Positions 1-10,900 of a stretch of DNA of 64,000 nucleotides are shown in pieces. A model generated the notes under the pieces. That model was not told the origin of the DNA. It saw nothing but the letters and a program-made list of their open reading frames with translations, and ran no database searches. Origin of the DNA: Coemansia sp. RSA 487 (lineage: Eukaryota; Kickxellomycota; Kickxellomycetes; Kickxellales; Kickxellaceae). Made by a program: the position numbers and the translations under genes. The stretch covers positions 62,001 through 126,000 of the forward strand of contig JANBRJ010000019.1 in NCBI GenBank assembly GCA_027577595.1, in the 5' to 3' direction. Numbering within the stretch: position 1 is the stretch's first letter; each line of letters starts with the position of its first letter.

Positions 1-1569
1 GTCCGTTAGCTTTTTGGTACATTCGATGTGCTAAAAATAATGAACCCAATCCATCGACTTTCACTTTCGATAATGCTTTTCCTTTTTTCAATGCGTTGGG
101 GAGAGGGGTGGGGTGTGTTGGCAAGTCTCATGCTCGTTTGCCTCATTGTGAGGTGCATTGGGACTCTTGGCAAAAGAAAGGTGTTTCACTGCCACACCAG
201 TTACATCAGCTATCTAAAAAGGAATTCTTGATCGAAACATTTCCTATACCAACGATTGGTCTGCATCTGCACACACTCAATTTTGCTTCTTTTCTTTGTC
301 AAAGCGGTATTCTTGGATTCAGGAAAAGGCTCATGAAAATAAAATAAAAGGATTGTCACGTATATTTTGTTTATTTCAACCCTATATACTTCAAAGATAC
401 ACCGAAAACAGATGCCTGCCAAGAAGCGTAAGCTCTGTTGATATAAATGTATGTGCATTTGGACAATGAAAAATTAAAAAAGGAGCCTTGAGCATGCCAA
501 GCAACGTAAACCCCTCATTCACTTGTTTTTTGCTCAATATGTGGTATTTTTGTTTCCATGGCCTGCATGCATATTGCTCTTGGCACTACAGCTCTTTTGT
601 TCGTTGATCCTTTTGTATTTATTAAAAAACAGCCATGATAACTGCAAGAGGGCAAAATAAATTAGCCAAAAATTCGACCAAATATCTCAAAGCTTTGTGT
701 TCAGTTTGCTACAGTGGTGAGCAAATGTTTTTCCGTTTATAGTATATGAATCGTGTTCGAACCCGTAACATAGTGTCCAAAGTAATCGATTGGCGTGTAA
801 ACGTCGCAGTGTTGTTTTTTGATCGTGGTTCAGTGAAAACACAGAAAGCAGCGCAGTTGCAAACAATAGGAAACAGCGCAAACCTTATTGCTTAAAGCCC
901 AAAGCAAACGATCTGACAGCGTCTGCCCAGGACAACCACACAAGTACCACAGCTTTATTTGTTAAAGGGCACGATAAAGCAAGAAATGTCTACAGAACAC
1001 AGCTACTGAGCTAGCATCTGGTGGCAATGGTATTGCTGGCTAGAACAACTGGCAGGCTTTTCGTATGAGCGATAGTACAGTGGGTAGCCAATGTTTTTCT
1101 GTTTAGCCTTTAAATTTTAATTCATTCTTTCTAATTCCATTTATTTTGTAAAAACAATAAAAGACAATGATGCCATACTTGCTGTTTCTACAAACGTTAC
1201 ATGTTTATCGTATCTCGGTGTCATGTCATGGGTAAAAGAAATAAGCATATTGAAAATAAAACACATTGGCTCACCATGGTGGTATTGCATTTCTGTTGTT
1301 CAGCCCTCCTTTTTGTGGTAGAAGAGTACAAGAATATCATGTTTGCACAAATAAGGTAAAGCTGACAAGATAATTTTCATACTTTATAAAAAGCCTTACA
1401 TTTACAAAACAATTAATGTATGTACTTTAGCCTTTATTGTTATTATTAAAATGAGCCACACAGATTTTGAATTGAAATATGGATATTGCAGATAAGCATA
1501 GCTAAAGACTGCTCTTTCAGAGCCTCTTTTTATCCTCTCCAGAAAATTATAATCTGTACATTGTGAAAA
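1..1569. other. AT-rich spacer, no gene recognised
   Basis: No open frame here looks like a protein: the few short frames are interrupted, of unbiased composition and unlike any family I know. The stretch is AT-rich with many A/T runs. The last 100 bases hold a pyrimidine-rich run ending near 1540 just before the start of the small secreted protein, as is common for leaders in this window. Confidence 0.5.
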
Positions 1570-1920
1570 ATGAGACACTTTTTGACGTTAGTTTTTGTTG
1601 TGTTGGTAGCATTTGCTACATTGACCTTGGCTCTAAGTCCTGAAGAAATGTCAGCCATTGAACAGTTTCTAGAGAGCACCACCACTGTAGGTGCTGAGAA
1701 CGGTCCAACAAAAGAAGAAATAACCCACGATTTAGCAGCAGCACTTGGCTTTCACAATTCTGCTCGGTTGCTCTACAAGTATTCTCCAGATGCACACACT
1801 GCATACAACACAATATATGACAATCTACTTTATCTCTCTGTTAGCAGCTTTACCACTCTGCAACAGAAAAAAGAAGTCAAAAAGGTCATAAGCTATTTTG
1901 AATCAGCTCTTTTAAAATAA
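1570..1920 (+). CDS. small secreted protein, unknown function
   Basis: A 116-residue protein with a clear signal peptide: Met-Arg-His, then a hydrophobic core of Leu, Val, Phe and Ala, and a likely cleavage site after TLTLA near residue 22. The mature part (about 94 residues) is predicted helical, acidic at first (LSPEEMSAIEQFLE) and has no cysteine, so it is not a typical disulfide-rich effector. No transmembrane segment follows the signal peptide. An AATAAA polyadenylation hexamer lies about 40 bases after the stop (1959-1964). I do not recognise a family. The ATG is the first in frame and directly precedes the signal peptide. An extra 5' exon cannot be excluded but is not needed. Confidence 0.7.
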   Translation: MRHFLTLVFVVLVAFATLTLALSPEEMSAIEQFLESTTTVGAENGPTKEEITHDLAAALGFHNSARLLYKYSPDAHTAYNTIYDNLLYLSVSSFTTLQQKKEVKKVISYFESALLK

Positions 1921-2461
1921 ATAGATTTTATTGCAATGTTATTTTAAGCTAGTGTCTAAATAAAGCATTATCAAGGGGTATTCATATGTAAATAACAACA
2001 GCACTACTACCAGACATTTTGTGCATTATTTAAAGCTTATAAAGCTGTGCTGTTTACACTTGAGGTTGATGTTTAATGCTTGTCCTTCCTGCACTAATCT
2101 GGCTACTTGATCAAAGCTAATTGTCAATATTAAATCGTATCAAAAAGTATTTTCAATATATGTTGTCAGCAAACGCTTTGCAAGCTTTGTTTCTTGTCTT
2201 TAACAGAGCAACTGATGCATGGATTTGAAAAGCCAGTAGATAAGCAATAGCTTTCGTCATCTTTAACGAGGTGGGCGAATTTGCAGGATAGTTTTCTATG
2301 CAATAGCTATAATAAAAGCCATAGTGGTCCAAAGTTCAAGAAGTACATGGGAAAAGAATGGCTCTCTCTCGGTTAATATTTTTCTTTTCCATAAATATCA
2401 ATAAGATTTTTTTAAAGGAAAAGAAAAAGCTACACACATGGAAGAAGGAAAATTGAAAACT
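1921..2461. other. spacer between convergent genes
   Basis: About 540 AT-rich bases lying 3' to both flanking genes. It holds the AATAAA signal of the upstream gene at 1959-1964 and A/T-rich runs near the end of the acidic membrane protein gene. No coding frame is seen. Confidence 0.5.
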
Positions 2462-5400
2462 TTAATCTAGAGAGGATGATGCCTGGGCATTGCTTGCAGT
2501 TGGAGCAGCAGCGGCAGCAGTCTTCTTAACCACCCGCTTCTTAGTCTTCTTCACCTTACGTGGACCCTTGGACTCGTCCGTAGCAGTTGCTGTGGCGGCT
2601 GTAACTGTAGCTGGCTTCTTTTGCCGCTTCAGAGGGGGTGTTTGCTTTTCTGCGTCCATAGTACCGTTACCATCAACGGAGTCCTGCTCGCCAGGAGCCG
2701 GGGCAGGTGCAGCGGCACCCGACATTTCCGATTTACTTGCTGTAGACTTTGCGACATTGTCAGCAGCAGCTGGTTCTGTCTTGCTTGCCTTTGCAGGAGA
2801 CTCAGCACGCGGTGCTTGGTGCTCGACCTTTGGAATCTCAATGACCTGTTTCGGTTCCTCCTGGACAACCATTTCTGGAACCGATACCGAAGCAGATGTC
2901 ACAACTGTGTCCTCAGCTTTAGGCTCTTGAAGGTCCTCAGGAACAACAACCTGTTCGATCTTCGGAGCAGAAGGCACAGTAGCCTCGGATTCAGAAACCA
3001 CAGCGCCTTCCAGCGAAGCAGAGACAGGGAGAGCATCGTTGTTGATTGGAGAATCGACGACCAGCGGACCCACACGTGTGCGCTCCTCGGCAAGTTCCTT
3101 CGAAATGGATTTACGAGCATCCTTAACCCAGTTGGATGCTGATTTACGCACATCCTCATCGACCGTGGTGTCCTGCGCTTGTGACTCGAGTGTTGCTGGC
3201 GTTTGCTGCTCTTCCTTAGCAACTGGAACCTCATCAGAAACAGGTTGCTCCTCCTCTTTCAGTTCCAGTACCGTTGTTGTCACAGAAGTCATGTCGTTCT
3301 CGTCAGACGCAGGCGCCAGCGGTGTGTCGGGTTTGGCAGGCTTCTCACCAGCAGCTCCAGATTCAACTACAGCCTCTGGACCAAGCGTGTCGTCCTCAGG
3401 TGTAGCCTCAGGTTTCTTGGGAGCCGCATTAATGGCTGTGGTGGTCTCAGCGTCTAGTTCTTCGGTATCCATCACAACGGACGGGAACGCCTCTAGGTTT
3501 TCGGTTACCTTTGTTGCAGATTTTACAAGTTCCTCGAATTTGGACACATCGTCTTTGTCCAGAACAACACCAGCCATAGCCTCGCGTGCATCATACACAA
3601 CTGATGCTGCCTCCTCTGCCACAATCGAAGCGGCCTCCTTTGTATTAGCGCTGGTTTCGTCAGCGACATGCTCTTCTACGCGTTCCTTCTTTGTAGGTAC
3701 TGGTTCCACAGTCGACGACGATGTCAAGGGTTCCTTCTTTGTCGCAGGCAGTTCAACGATAGAAATAACGGTGGTGATTTCAGGCACGATCTTCTTTTCT
3801 TTGCGCTCTTCAGCTTCGCTGGTAGTAATAGCTTCCTCGGTCTCTGACAAAGAAGAAGGCTCGTCATCTTTAAGAACAAACTCAATGTTTTCCTTGACAT
3901 CGGCAACAATGGACGGCACAACCGGTGTATCTTCGGTGGTCTCGGCAGGCTGTTTCGAGATAACGGGTTCCACCTCAGACGTTACACTGGCAAAATTCTC
4001 GACAACGACTTCTTCTGCAATGGATTCAGCTACACTCTCAGCTGCAATGGCCTTCTCTTCTAGCTTCGACGCTTCGGGTGTGACAGCGGAAATTGCTTCC
4101 TTTGCAAGCTCGACAACCGGGTCGGCAGCAGACTCTACGACAGGTTCTACAACGGATTCGGCAACAGACTCAGCTATAGACGTAGCCTCATCAGCATGCT
4201 CAGTCACTGAGGCATACTCCGGCTTGCTCGTTTGCTCCAAATGCTCGTCAACAATGGAGGCCACGGTATCATTGACAACATCAATTACTGGTTCAACAAG
4301 AGGAGTAGCCTCATCTGCATGGCTATCAGAGGTAGAGGTGGCAATATCAACCGCAGGCTCCTCAGTTTCCTGCACAACGCTAGCAATCGATACGGCGTCT
4401 TGTGCAAGACTGGCAACAATCTCAGTGACTGCGCCAGCAACAGACGTGGCTTCGCTAAATTGAATAGAAGCAGTCTGTTCGAAGCGACTGCGGTAGGACG
4501 CAACACCATCCTTGGCATTGCCGACGGCGGATCCAAGCCAGCCCCTGGCCACTTGCACCCATTGGCGAGCAGAACCGGACACACGGCGCGCCATGTGCTG
4601 GAGCTGGCCATTGTCCATCGACGAAGCCGTGGAGTCGGGGAACACACGGCCCTTGAGTGAGTCAACAATGCCGGAGTCCTTGCGTTTGGAATCCTCGGCA
4701 GCTGCGCGGAGACGAGCTATCACTGCAGGGTGCTCGTTGCCTGTGGCAATCGTGTAACACATAAAGTAGAATTCTTCAACGAACCCCTTTGAAACCTCAA
4801 AGGTTGTGCACACGGCAGTGGAAAGCTTATCGGACACTGTTTGCACTTTGTCCCAGGGAACAATGCGGTCGACATGTGGCTTCAGGGTCCGCTCGTACAC
4901 ACTGCGAACCGGTGGACACACGTGCTTCTTAACGAATGAGTAAACGTGGACGGTGACGCGTTTCGTGTGCGGGACCACGTAGGCAGCAGCGAAATCGCGG
5001 GACGCGGAATATCCGTACGTGGCGCCGTCAGCGATCGCCGGAAGAACGCTGGTGCGCGTGTACTCGACGGCAACCTTGGAGTAGCGGCACAGCGCAGGCT
5101 TGACCTGGTGGTTCCAGCGTGGGTGCACGTGGTTTGAGTAAAAGGGAATAATGTGGTCATTGACGGCGCTGCGACCAAAGGGGATAACGTACTCCTTGAC
5201 GCCACAGGCGGTGCGATCAAACACAGTTGACGTCACGGGGATGATAAGGCGGTTCACGGCGCTGTAGACGGCGCTTCCAACGGCATCCACAGTCGGCTTT
5301 GCATGGGCAGTGTAAAGCGCACTGACTTTGCCAACGTGCGGGCCAGCTATGCGGCAGACGGCGTCAGATGCTGGCTGCACAGCCTTTTTCAGGGTGGGCA

Positions 5401-5935
5401 CAACGGTGTCGCAGACAAACGACTGTGCGCCGTTGACGACTGGGGCGCCGTGCTTCTCATAGAATGGCACAAGGTGCGCCTTGTAGGCGGCATCTACGCG
5501 GGCGCCGGTCTCGGTGCTGAGGATGAGGTTGTGGACTGGGGCGACTAGCGAAGTATGCACAGCCGCCTCTGCCCGGCATACCGGATGTCCTGGATTGCTA
5601 GGGCAAGTGAACAGCGAGATGAAGGTAATGTACACCAGAACTGCACGCCACAGGGCCCGTTTAAGGTAGCTGCCGCTATTGCTGTTGCTGTTGCGATGCT
5701 ACAGTTGGTAACAGTGCATATTAACACGCCCATTACAAAGGAGGCGATAATCAAATGCGAGTGTTAGCATCATCAGCATAGGAAAAGATAAACAAACCAT
5801 CATGCATGATATATTTTCTCGCGTTGGGCAGTCTGATGTTTATCTTAAAAATAAAACAGAGAAGAGCATCTTCCAAGCGGTACTTACTGTCGGCGGTGTG
5901 CGCTGGGCGCCGTTTGGACGGTATCCTCTGGCCAT
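2462..5935 (-). CDS. membrane-anchored acidic repeat-rich protein, She10-like at best
   Basis: Two exons: 5935-5888 (ATG, 16 codons) and 5698-2462, joined across a 189-base intron with a GTAAGT donor and a CTGTAG acceptor, in frame. The long exon alone has no ATG at its 5' end, which is why the first exon is needed. The predicted protein is 1094 residues: a short basic cytoplasmic tail, one hydrophobic anchor at about residues 32-48 (WRAVLVYITFISLFTC), then about 280 residues of spaced units with Val-x-Pro and Tyr/Trp-x-x-His-Val patterns and several cysteines. A very long Glu/Ala/Val/Ser-rich disordered region with repeated ESVAESV-type blocks follows, ending in a Lys/Arg-rich tail (KVKKTKKRVVKK). 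Layout and the Pro/Tyr periodicity recall fungal She10-type ER proteins, but this is a weak resemblance. Function unknown. Confidence 0.72.
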
Positions 5936-6574
5936 TCTTTTGGTATACGAATAGAAATGCTGGTTTGCTAGGCAAGAGCACGCTTTTGTTTATGTTATTT
6001 TGAGTATCCAACGATCGAACGGGGGGCTGGTATTCGCGTCTGTGGATTACAAAGGACAACAGAAAAGCCTTTTGGTTTACTCCGATAAAACTCCGATGAA
6101 GAGAAATGGAATAAAGATTGGCAAGAAAAATAAAACGCGAATTAGCAGAATATGAGGGAAAGGTGAAGAAGCACTTGTCTTGGCAACACAGAGACCAGAG
6201 CTACAAGATAAAAAGGGAACAAGCTATCAACTTTGTTATTGTTTCTTCTAAATAAAAAAGGTATGCAAAGACAAGAGGAACACCAAAGAAGCAGAAGCCA
6301 ACAAAGATTGAAAAGAAAAGGTGTAATTTTTACTTGCAGCCAACAAATTCAGCAAAAAAAGTGTTCAAAACTTTGGGTAGACGAGAATGGCAGTGAAAGG
6401 AGGAATGGGGGGGGGGGATTTTACTGCCAAGTATTTCCTGCCACGTATGGTTTGCCTTCTTCAGCCAACGGCCAGTCGTGCATTAACACAAAAAACACTT
6501 GGCTTTTTGCGCTTTGCCACGATTTCTTCTTCCACTGCTGTTTGTGCGCAGTAAGAGCCCCGCTCCCTTTCTCC
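5936..6574. other. intergenic region, probable promoter of the acidic membrane protein
   Basis: About 640 bases between the first exon of the acidic membrane protein (read leftwards) and the 3' end of the DMT transporter. It has A-rich runs and a G run at 6409-6418. No plausible gene is seen. Confidence 0.45.
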
Positions 6575-7681
6575 TCAGACGGCTCTGTTCGATAGACTTG
6601 CACGGGAAGCGATCCACTTGTGCAGCCCCATTGCCACGGTGCACCCGACAATCACGACAGCGCCAGCAACGCTGATCCAGTCAGGCACCTCGCCAAACAG
6701 CGTGATCCCAAACAGGAACGCAAACACCACATCCATGTTGCGCATCAGCGTTCCAGGCCCAGCAGGCGCCAGCTGCAGCCCGCGGTTCAGCAGGGCCTGG
6801 CCAAAGAAGGCAAACGCACCGACCATGCCCATCACGGTCCACTCGTACACCGAGCCCGGTGCGCGCACCGGCGGCGTCCGCTGCGCACCGGCGTACATCG
6901 CAGCAGTCGACCCAACCATCGACAGAAACCCAAAGTACACCACGTGCACCATCGAATGCACGCCACGCCCGACCTTGCGCACCACACAGTACGCCAGCGC
7001 CCCGGACATTGCGCCGACCAGCGCAGCCGCCGCCCCACGCATCTGGTCGCCTCCGTCTGCTTCCAGTGTCTGTGGCCCAAACACCATCGTTGGCTTGAGA
7101 ACCAGCACAATCCCCAGCATGCACACCGCTGATGCGACGCGATCAAACACGCCGTACGGCTCGCCAAGCAGCATGCTTGCAAAGATTGCGCTGAACACGG
7201 GGCCCGTGAAAAACACAACCGTTGCGTCGGCCAGCGTCATCTTTGTCACCGCGTAGAAGAAGCACGCGTTGCCAAACGCTCCGGCCGCCCCGCGCAGAAG
7301 CAGCAGTCTTCGCACCGCCCAGCTCCCATGCCCCACTGGCCCTATAGGGCTGATCCCGTAGTACAGGCACCAGAGCAGCCCAAGCCCAAGCTGCACCACG
7401 CTGCGTCCAAACACAATCTCCAGAGACGGGAAATCGGCTACGGCCAGCGCCTTCACGCACGCAGAGTTTGTCGCAAACCCAAGCGCCGACAATGCCATGA
7501 ATATGTATCCCTTGAGCTCGTCCCGCCGCCGCTTCTCCTCCTCGGCGTCTGTTCTGGCTCTGCTGCCGCCGATCTGCGCCGTTTCTATCGCCGTTTCCGC
7601 ATTGGCGCTTCCAAGAAGTGGCGTCTCCTCATCAAAGCCTGTTGCTACTGCAGGCGACGATGCAAGCCGATTGTCGCTCAT
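6575..7681 (-). CDS. DMT-superfamily EamA transporter (SLC35G-like)
   Basis: A 368-residue multi-pass membrane protein of the drug/metabolite transporter superfamily. The start is the ATG at 7681 (MSDNRLASS); the frame continues upstream only from a TTG. After a charged N-terminal tail of about 60 residues come roughly ten hydrophobic helices arranged as two EamA repeats. Each repeat shows the family pattern: a first helix with GFATNSACVK, a LRGAAGAFGNACFFYA segment, and a LADATVVFFTGPVF segment followed by LGEP. The second repeat ends with LFGEVPDWISVAGAVVIV. SLC35G/solute carrier 35-type fungal members have this length and layout. The substrate cannot be read from sequence. The gene is on the same strand as the SCC3 gene upstream. 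Confidence 0.88.
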   Translation of the reverse strand: MSDNRLASSPAVATGFDEETPLLGSANAETAIETAQIGGSRARTDAEEEKRRRDELKGYIFMALSALGFATNSACVKALAVADFPSLEIVFGRSVVQLGLGLLWCLYYGISPIGPVGHGSWAVRRLLLLRGAAGAFGNACFFYAVTKMTLADATVVFFTGPVFSAIFASMLLGEPYGVFDRVASAVCMLGIVLVLKPTMVFGPQTLEADGGDQMRGAAAALVGAMSGALAYCVVRKVGRGVHSMVHVVYFGFLSMVGSTAAMYAGAQRTPPVRAPGSVYEWTVMGMVGAFAFFGQALLNRGLQLAPAGPGTLMRNMDVVFAFLFGITLFGEVPDWISVAGAVVIVGCTVAMGLHKWIASRASLSNRAV

Positions 7682-7992
7682 ACTTTGACCCAACAAAAGC
7701 AATATAGCTCTTTCTAAAGGTTCAGAATATCGGGGGGAAAGAGGCTAGAAAGTATACTTTAGAACACACGTAAACGGTTCATGCTATAGAAAAGAAAGAG
7801 AGGATAAAAAAGCCAAAAGGAAAAGAGTGCGCTTTATTTGTCCTATAGTGGTCATGTTTTTTTCCCTTTTAATGCAGGGGTGAGCAAATGTTTTACACTG
7901 CCATTTTGTGTTTCGCCTGCCATAGGCTCCGATGCGACGATACTTGTTTGCTGGAAGGCACTATAGCACAACAGCACAGGATCAGGCTGCTC
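7682..7992. other. short spacer between same-strand genes
   Basis: About 310 bases holding the 3' end of the SCC3 gene and the promoter side of the DMT transporter. It contains A-rich runs and no coding frame. Confidence 0.4.
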
Positions 7993-10900
7993 CTACTCGT
8001 CCACGTCCATTTCGTCAGCAGCGCCTCCGCCGCTCTCCTCAACGTCCATCGCCGACTCTTGCTGCCGCACCCGCGATGCAGGCGTTGGCGAAACAGGTGG
8101 CGGCGGCGACGACGAGAGCATGTCCCGATCTGGACGCCCCGTCGCCGCATCTCCAGCCCCAGCCGCACGCACCTCGGCCATCCGCGCATTGATTGCATCC
8201 AGCTTAGCCAGCTCCCTGTCCAGCGCCCGCTGGTACGGCGCAACCGCAGCCACTACTGCATCCGCATCTCCAGCACGCTCGCTGTCTGGCGAAACCCCAA
8301 GCTTTGCAAACCGCTCAGCAATACGTTTGCCCAGCACCTCCGCATGCCGCGGGCGGAGAACGCCGGTCACAGTTTGTGCAAGCGCCGCAAACCAAGGCGC
8401 CGCCTGCGTTTCCCACTCCTCTGCCGACGACGGCTCCCGATCTGTCACAGCAGCAGCGCTGTCGTCGTCGTCGTCGTCGTCGTCGTCGTCCAGAATGTTG
8501 TTGCTCTCCCCAAGCACAGCCGCGTCAACTACGCGCAAAAGCCCATAGTCGATTGCCTTCAAATGGTGCTGAACCCATGCGGTTCCTACCACCGCAGGCG
8601 CAAGCGTAAACCCTGCACCATCACCAGCTGCTCCACGGCGTCCTCTTGCAGGCGTCACAGCCGGTGCGTTGTGCTGAGAAAACGCCGATCGAAGTGCGGA
8701 TCCCACAAACCGTGCCAACGTCCCGGTGTTGACCGTGTCGGCAACAAAGCGCAGAGGCGACTCCTCCTCAGCAGAGCTCTTTTCCAGCGACAAGCGCAGC
8801 GCACTCATGTAGACATCCATCGCCATGTCACGCGTGTTCTGGAGGACAAGCATCGGCTTCAGACTATCAACTGCAGCTTGCACAATATGGTCAAACGCAG
8901 AAAGCGCTACAAACCCAACCTTGCGCTTCGACGCTGTCTTCACATTTCTTGTATCACCATGCTCCTCAGGCCTGAGTGAAGCCTCTAGCCGTAGTTTCTC
9001 CAGTGGCTCCAGGCCAAGCATCCCCGTATAAGCTGCAATACTCGACAAACTTCCCATCGGAACCGTCTGGTCTCCAATCCACTGAGCCCAGAGCGCCGCT
9101 AGCGTGCAAAACCTCGAATACGCAATGCTCCACGACGACGGCGCATCCTTGTACCAGCCGATGCTTAGGTCCTCGGAGCTTCCAGTGTCTTCTTCTCCTT
9201 GAGAAAGGCTGCCAACAAGGGATACCCAGCTGGCAAGTCTATGCTCAAAGAATTCAACAAGTCGCGACCTAATCTGACTTCCGTTCTGAAGTGCAAGCGT
9301 TCGCCGAAGCTCCCGTGCGCGCTGCGACCCTGTACCACTAGCAGGCGGTTCACGTGCAATGGCGCCGGTAAATAGTCTGAATGTACGGCCAAGAACGGCA
9401 AATGCCAGCTCACGCAAACGCGAATAGTTGAGCGCCGTCTCGTCGACCAGATCCAAGCAGAGTCCAATCAGTCTGTCGCGATCCTTTTTCAGATTATTGG
9501 CAGCAGCTTCGACGCGTTTCCAGAATGGCGGCAACTCAGTGTCCTCGGACCCAATAAACGGGTACATAGGATGCTGTTTAAGAAGTTTGTCAAACTTTAG
9601 TGCCCGCCATAGCAAAAAGTAGTATGCCACATCGAGTACTGCAACAGCTGCTTTTTCAGGAATCGTGTGCAGTCCAATGCTCTTCACAGCAAGCTCGACA
9701 AGCATATACAGTTGTTCTATAGGTGTATCCGATGAGCGATCGTTCAGGTCCGCATACTCTTCGGCTGATTCAAGCGCAACTGCAGCGGTTTCTTCGCTAT
9801 AGCTGCTTGCCACGAGAAGCGCAGAAATGTCCTTTGACCGAATAATCGACCTCAACGCAACGACACGCGCATAGACATCGGCATATGATGTGTGAGAGCG
9901 TGGCGTTTCTGGAACAGAGGCAACCGCTGTGACGAGCAGCGAGGAAGCCGTCCTCGCTGCCTTGCAGATCAGATTTCCCGGAACAGCGGTTGTTGCACCA
10001 AGTGACCCATCTGCGTTATCCTCATCCTCCTCATGCACGCCCGAAGAAAGAAATAAATTAGGTGCAAGCATCGCACTAGAATCGACGCGCTCAAGGAAAC
10101 ATGTGGCAAGCCTTGAGAGGCGCACATTTTCGCCATGACGCTCAAGCACAAGCATAACGTTCTTCGCAACATTCCTTAGTACGTCAACGCGATCGGCGTC
10201 AAACAGAACTTGTAAATCCATAGCTTCCGATGCAAGATACACGAGCGGAACAAGTCTATCAGGACTGCCAATGTTTCGAACAAGCAGAGGCACAAACATC
10301 GACTGCCAGACTCTCGACATCGTTTGCATTTCCTCGTCTAAATCGGACTTGTCCTTCTTGTTGCGCGAGCGCCGCTTCTTGTCCGCAATGGCCTTGCTGT
10401 TTTCAAGAATCCAGACAGCGTATGCCTGAAGCAGAGCGGTTTCCTCGTTCTGCGAGAGAGCAAAGCACGACAACGCAGTGTCATTCGAAGAGTTCTGCTG
10501 GAGTGCCGAATGATCCCAGGCAAGGAAGGCCGAAAGCGTGCTTAGATCGCACAGCTCGGGGATTTTATGCCAAAGAGCTTGTGCAGCGGCAACGGTGCGC
10601 GGCGGAATGGCGCACTGGTCCGAGCCCAGCGCCGACTCGATCTCGGTATCAAGGGCTGTTGATGCAATACCACTGATTGTTGAGCCGGCCAGTGCAAGAC
10701 TCTGCTCCTCGCCAGTTGCCAATCCAACAGAGCTTGCTGGAGTGGCCCACATTTCCTCAACACAAGAGGTAGCTTGCTCCATGACCCACTGTTTTCTACC
10801 TTCAGGATCTTCTTCATCCTGCTGGTTGCTATTGTTAGTCCTTCGACTTGCTGTGCGAGACAGATGCCACAGGAACGCCCCAAGCGATTTAAACAGCAGC

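Noticed and set aside
715-730. A 16-base string shared with 7879-7894 (GGTGAGCAAATGTTTT)
   Set aside because: A single match of this length within 64 kb is close to chance, and the flanks do not match.
3039-4463. A 474-codon open frame on the plus strand, Ser/Thr-rich
   Set aside because: It is exactly opposite the repetitive acidic coding region of the minus-strand protein and mirrors its codon repeats; it has no domains.
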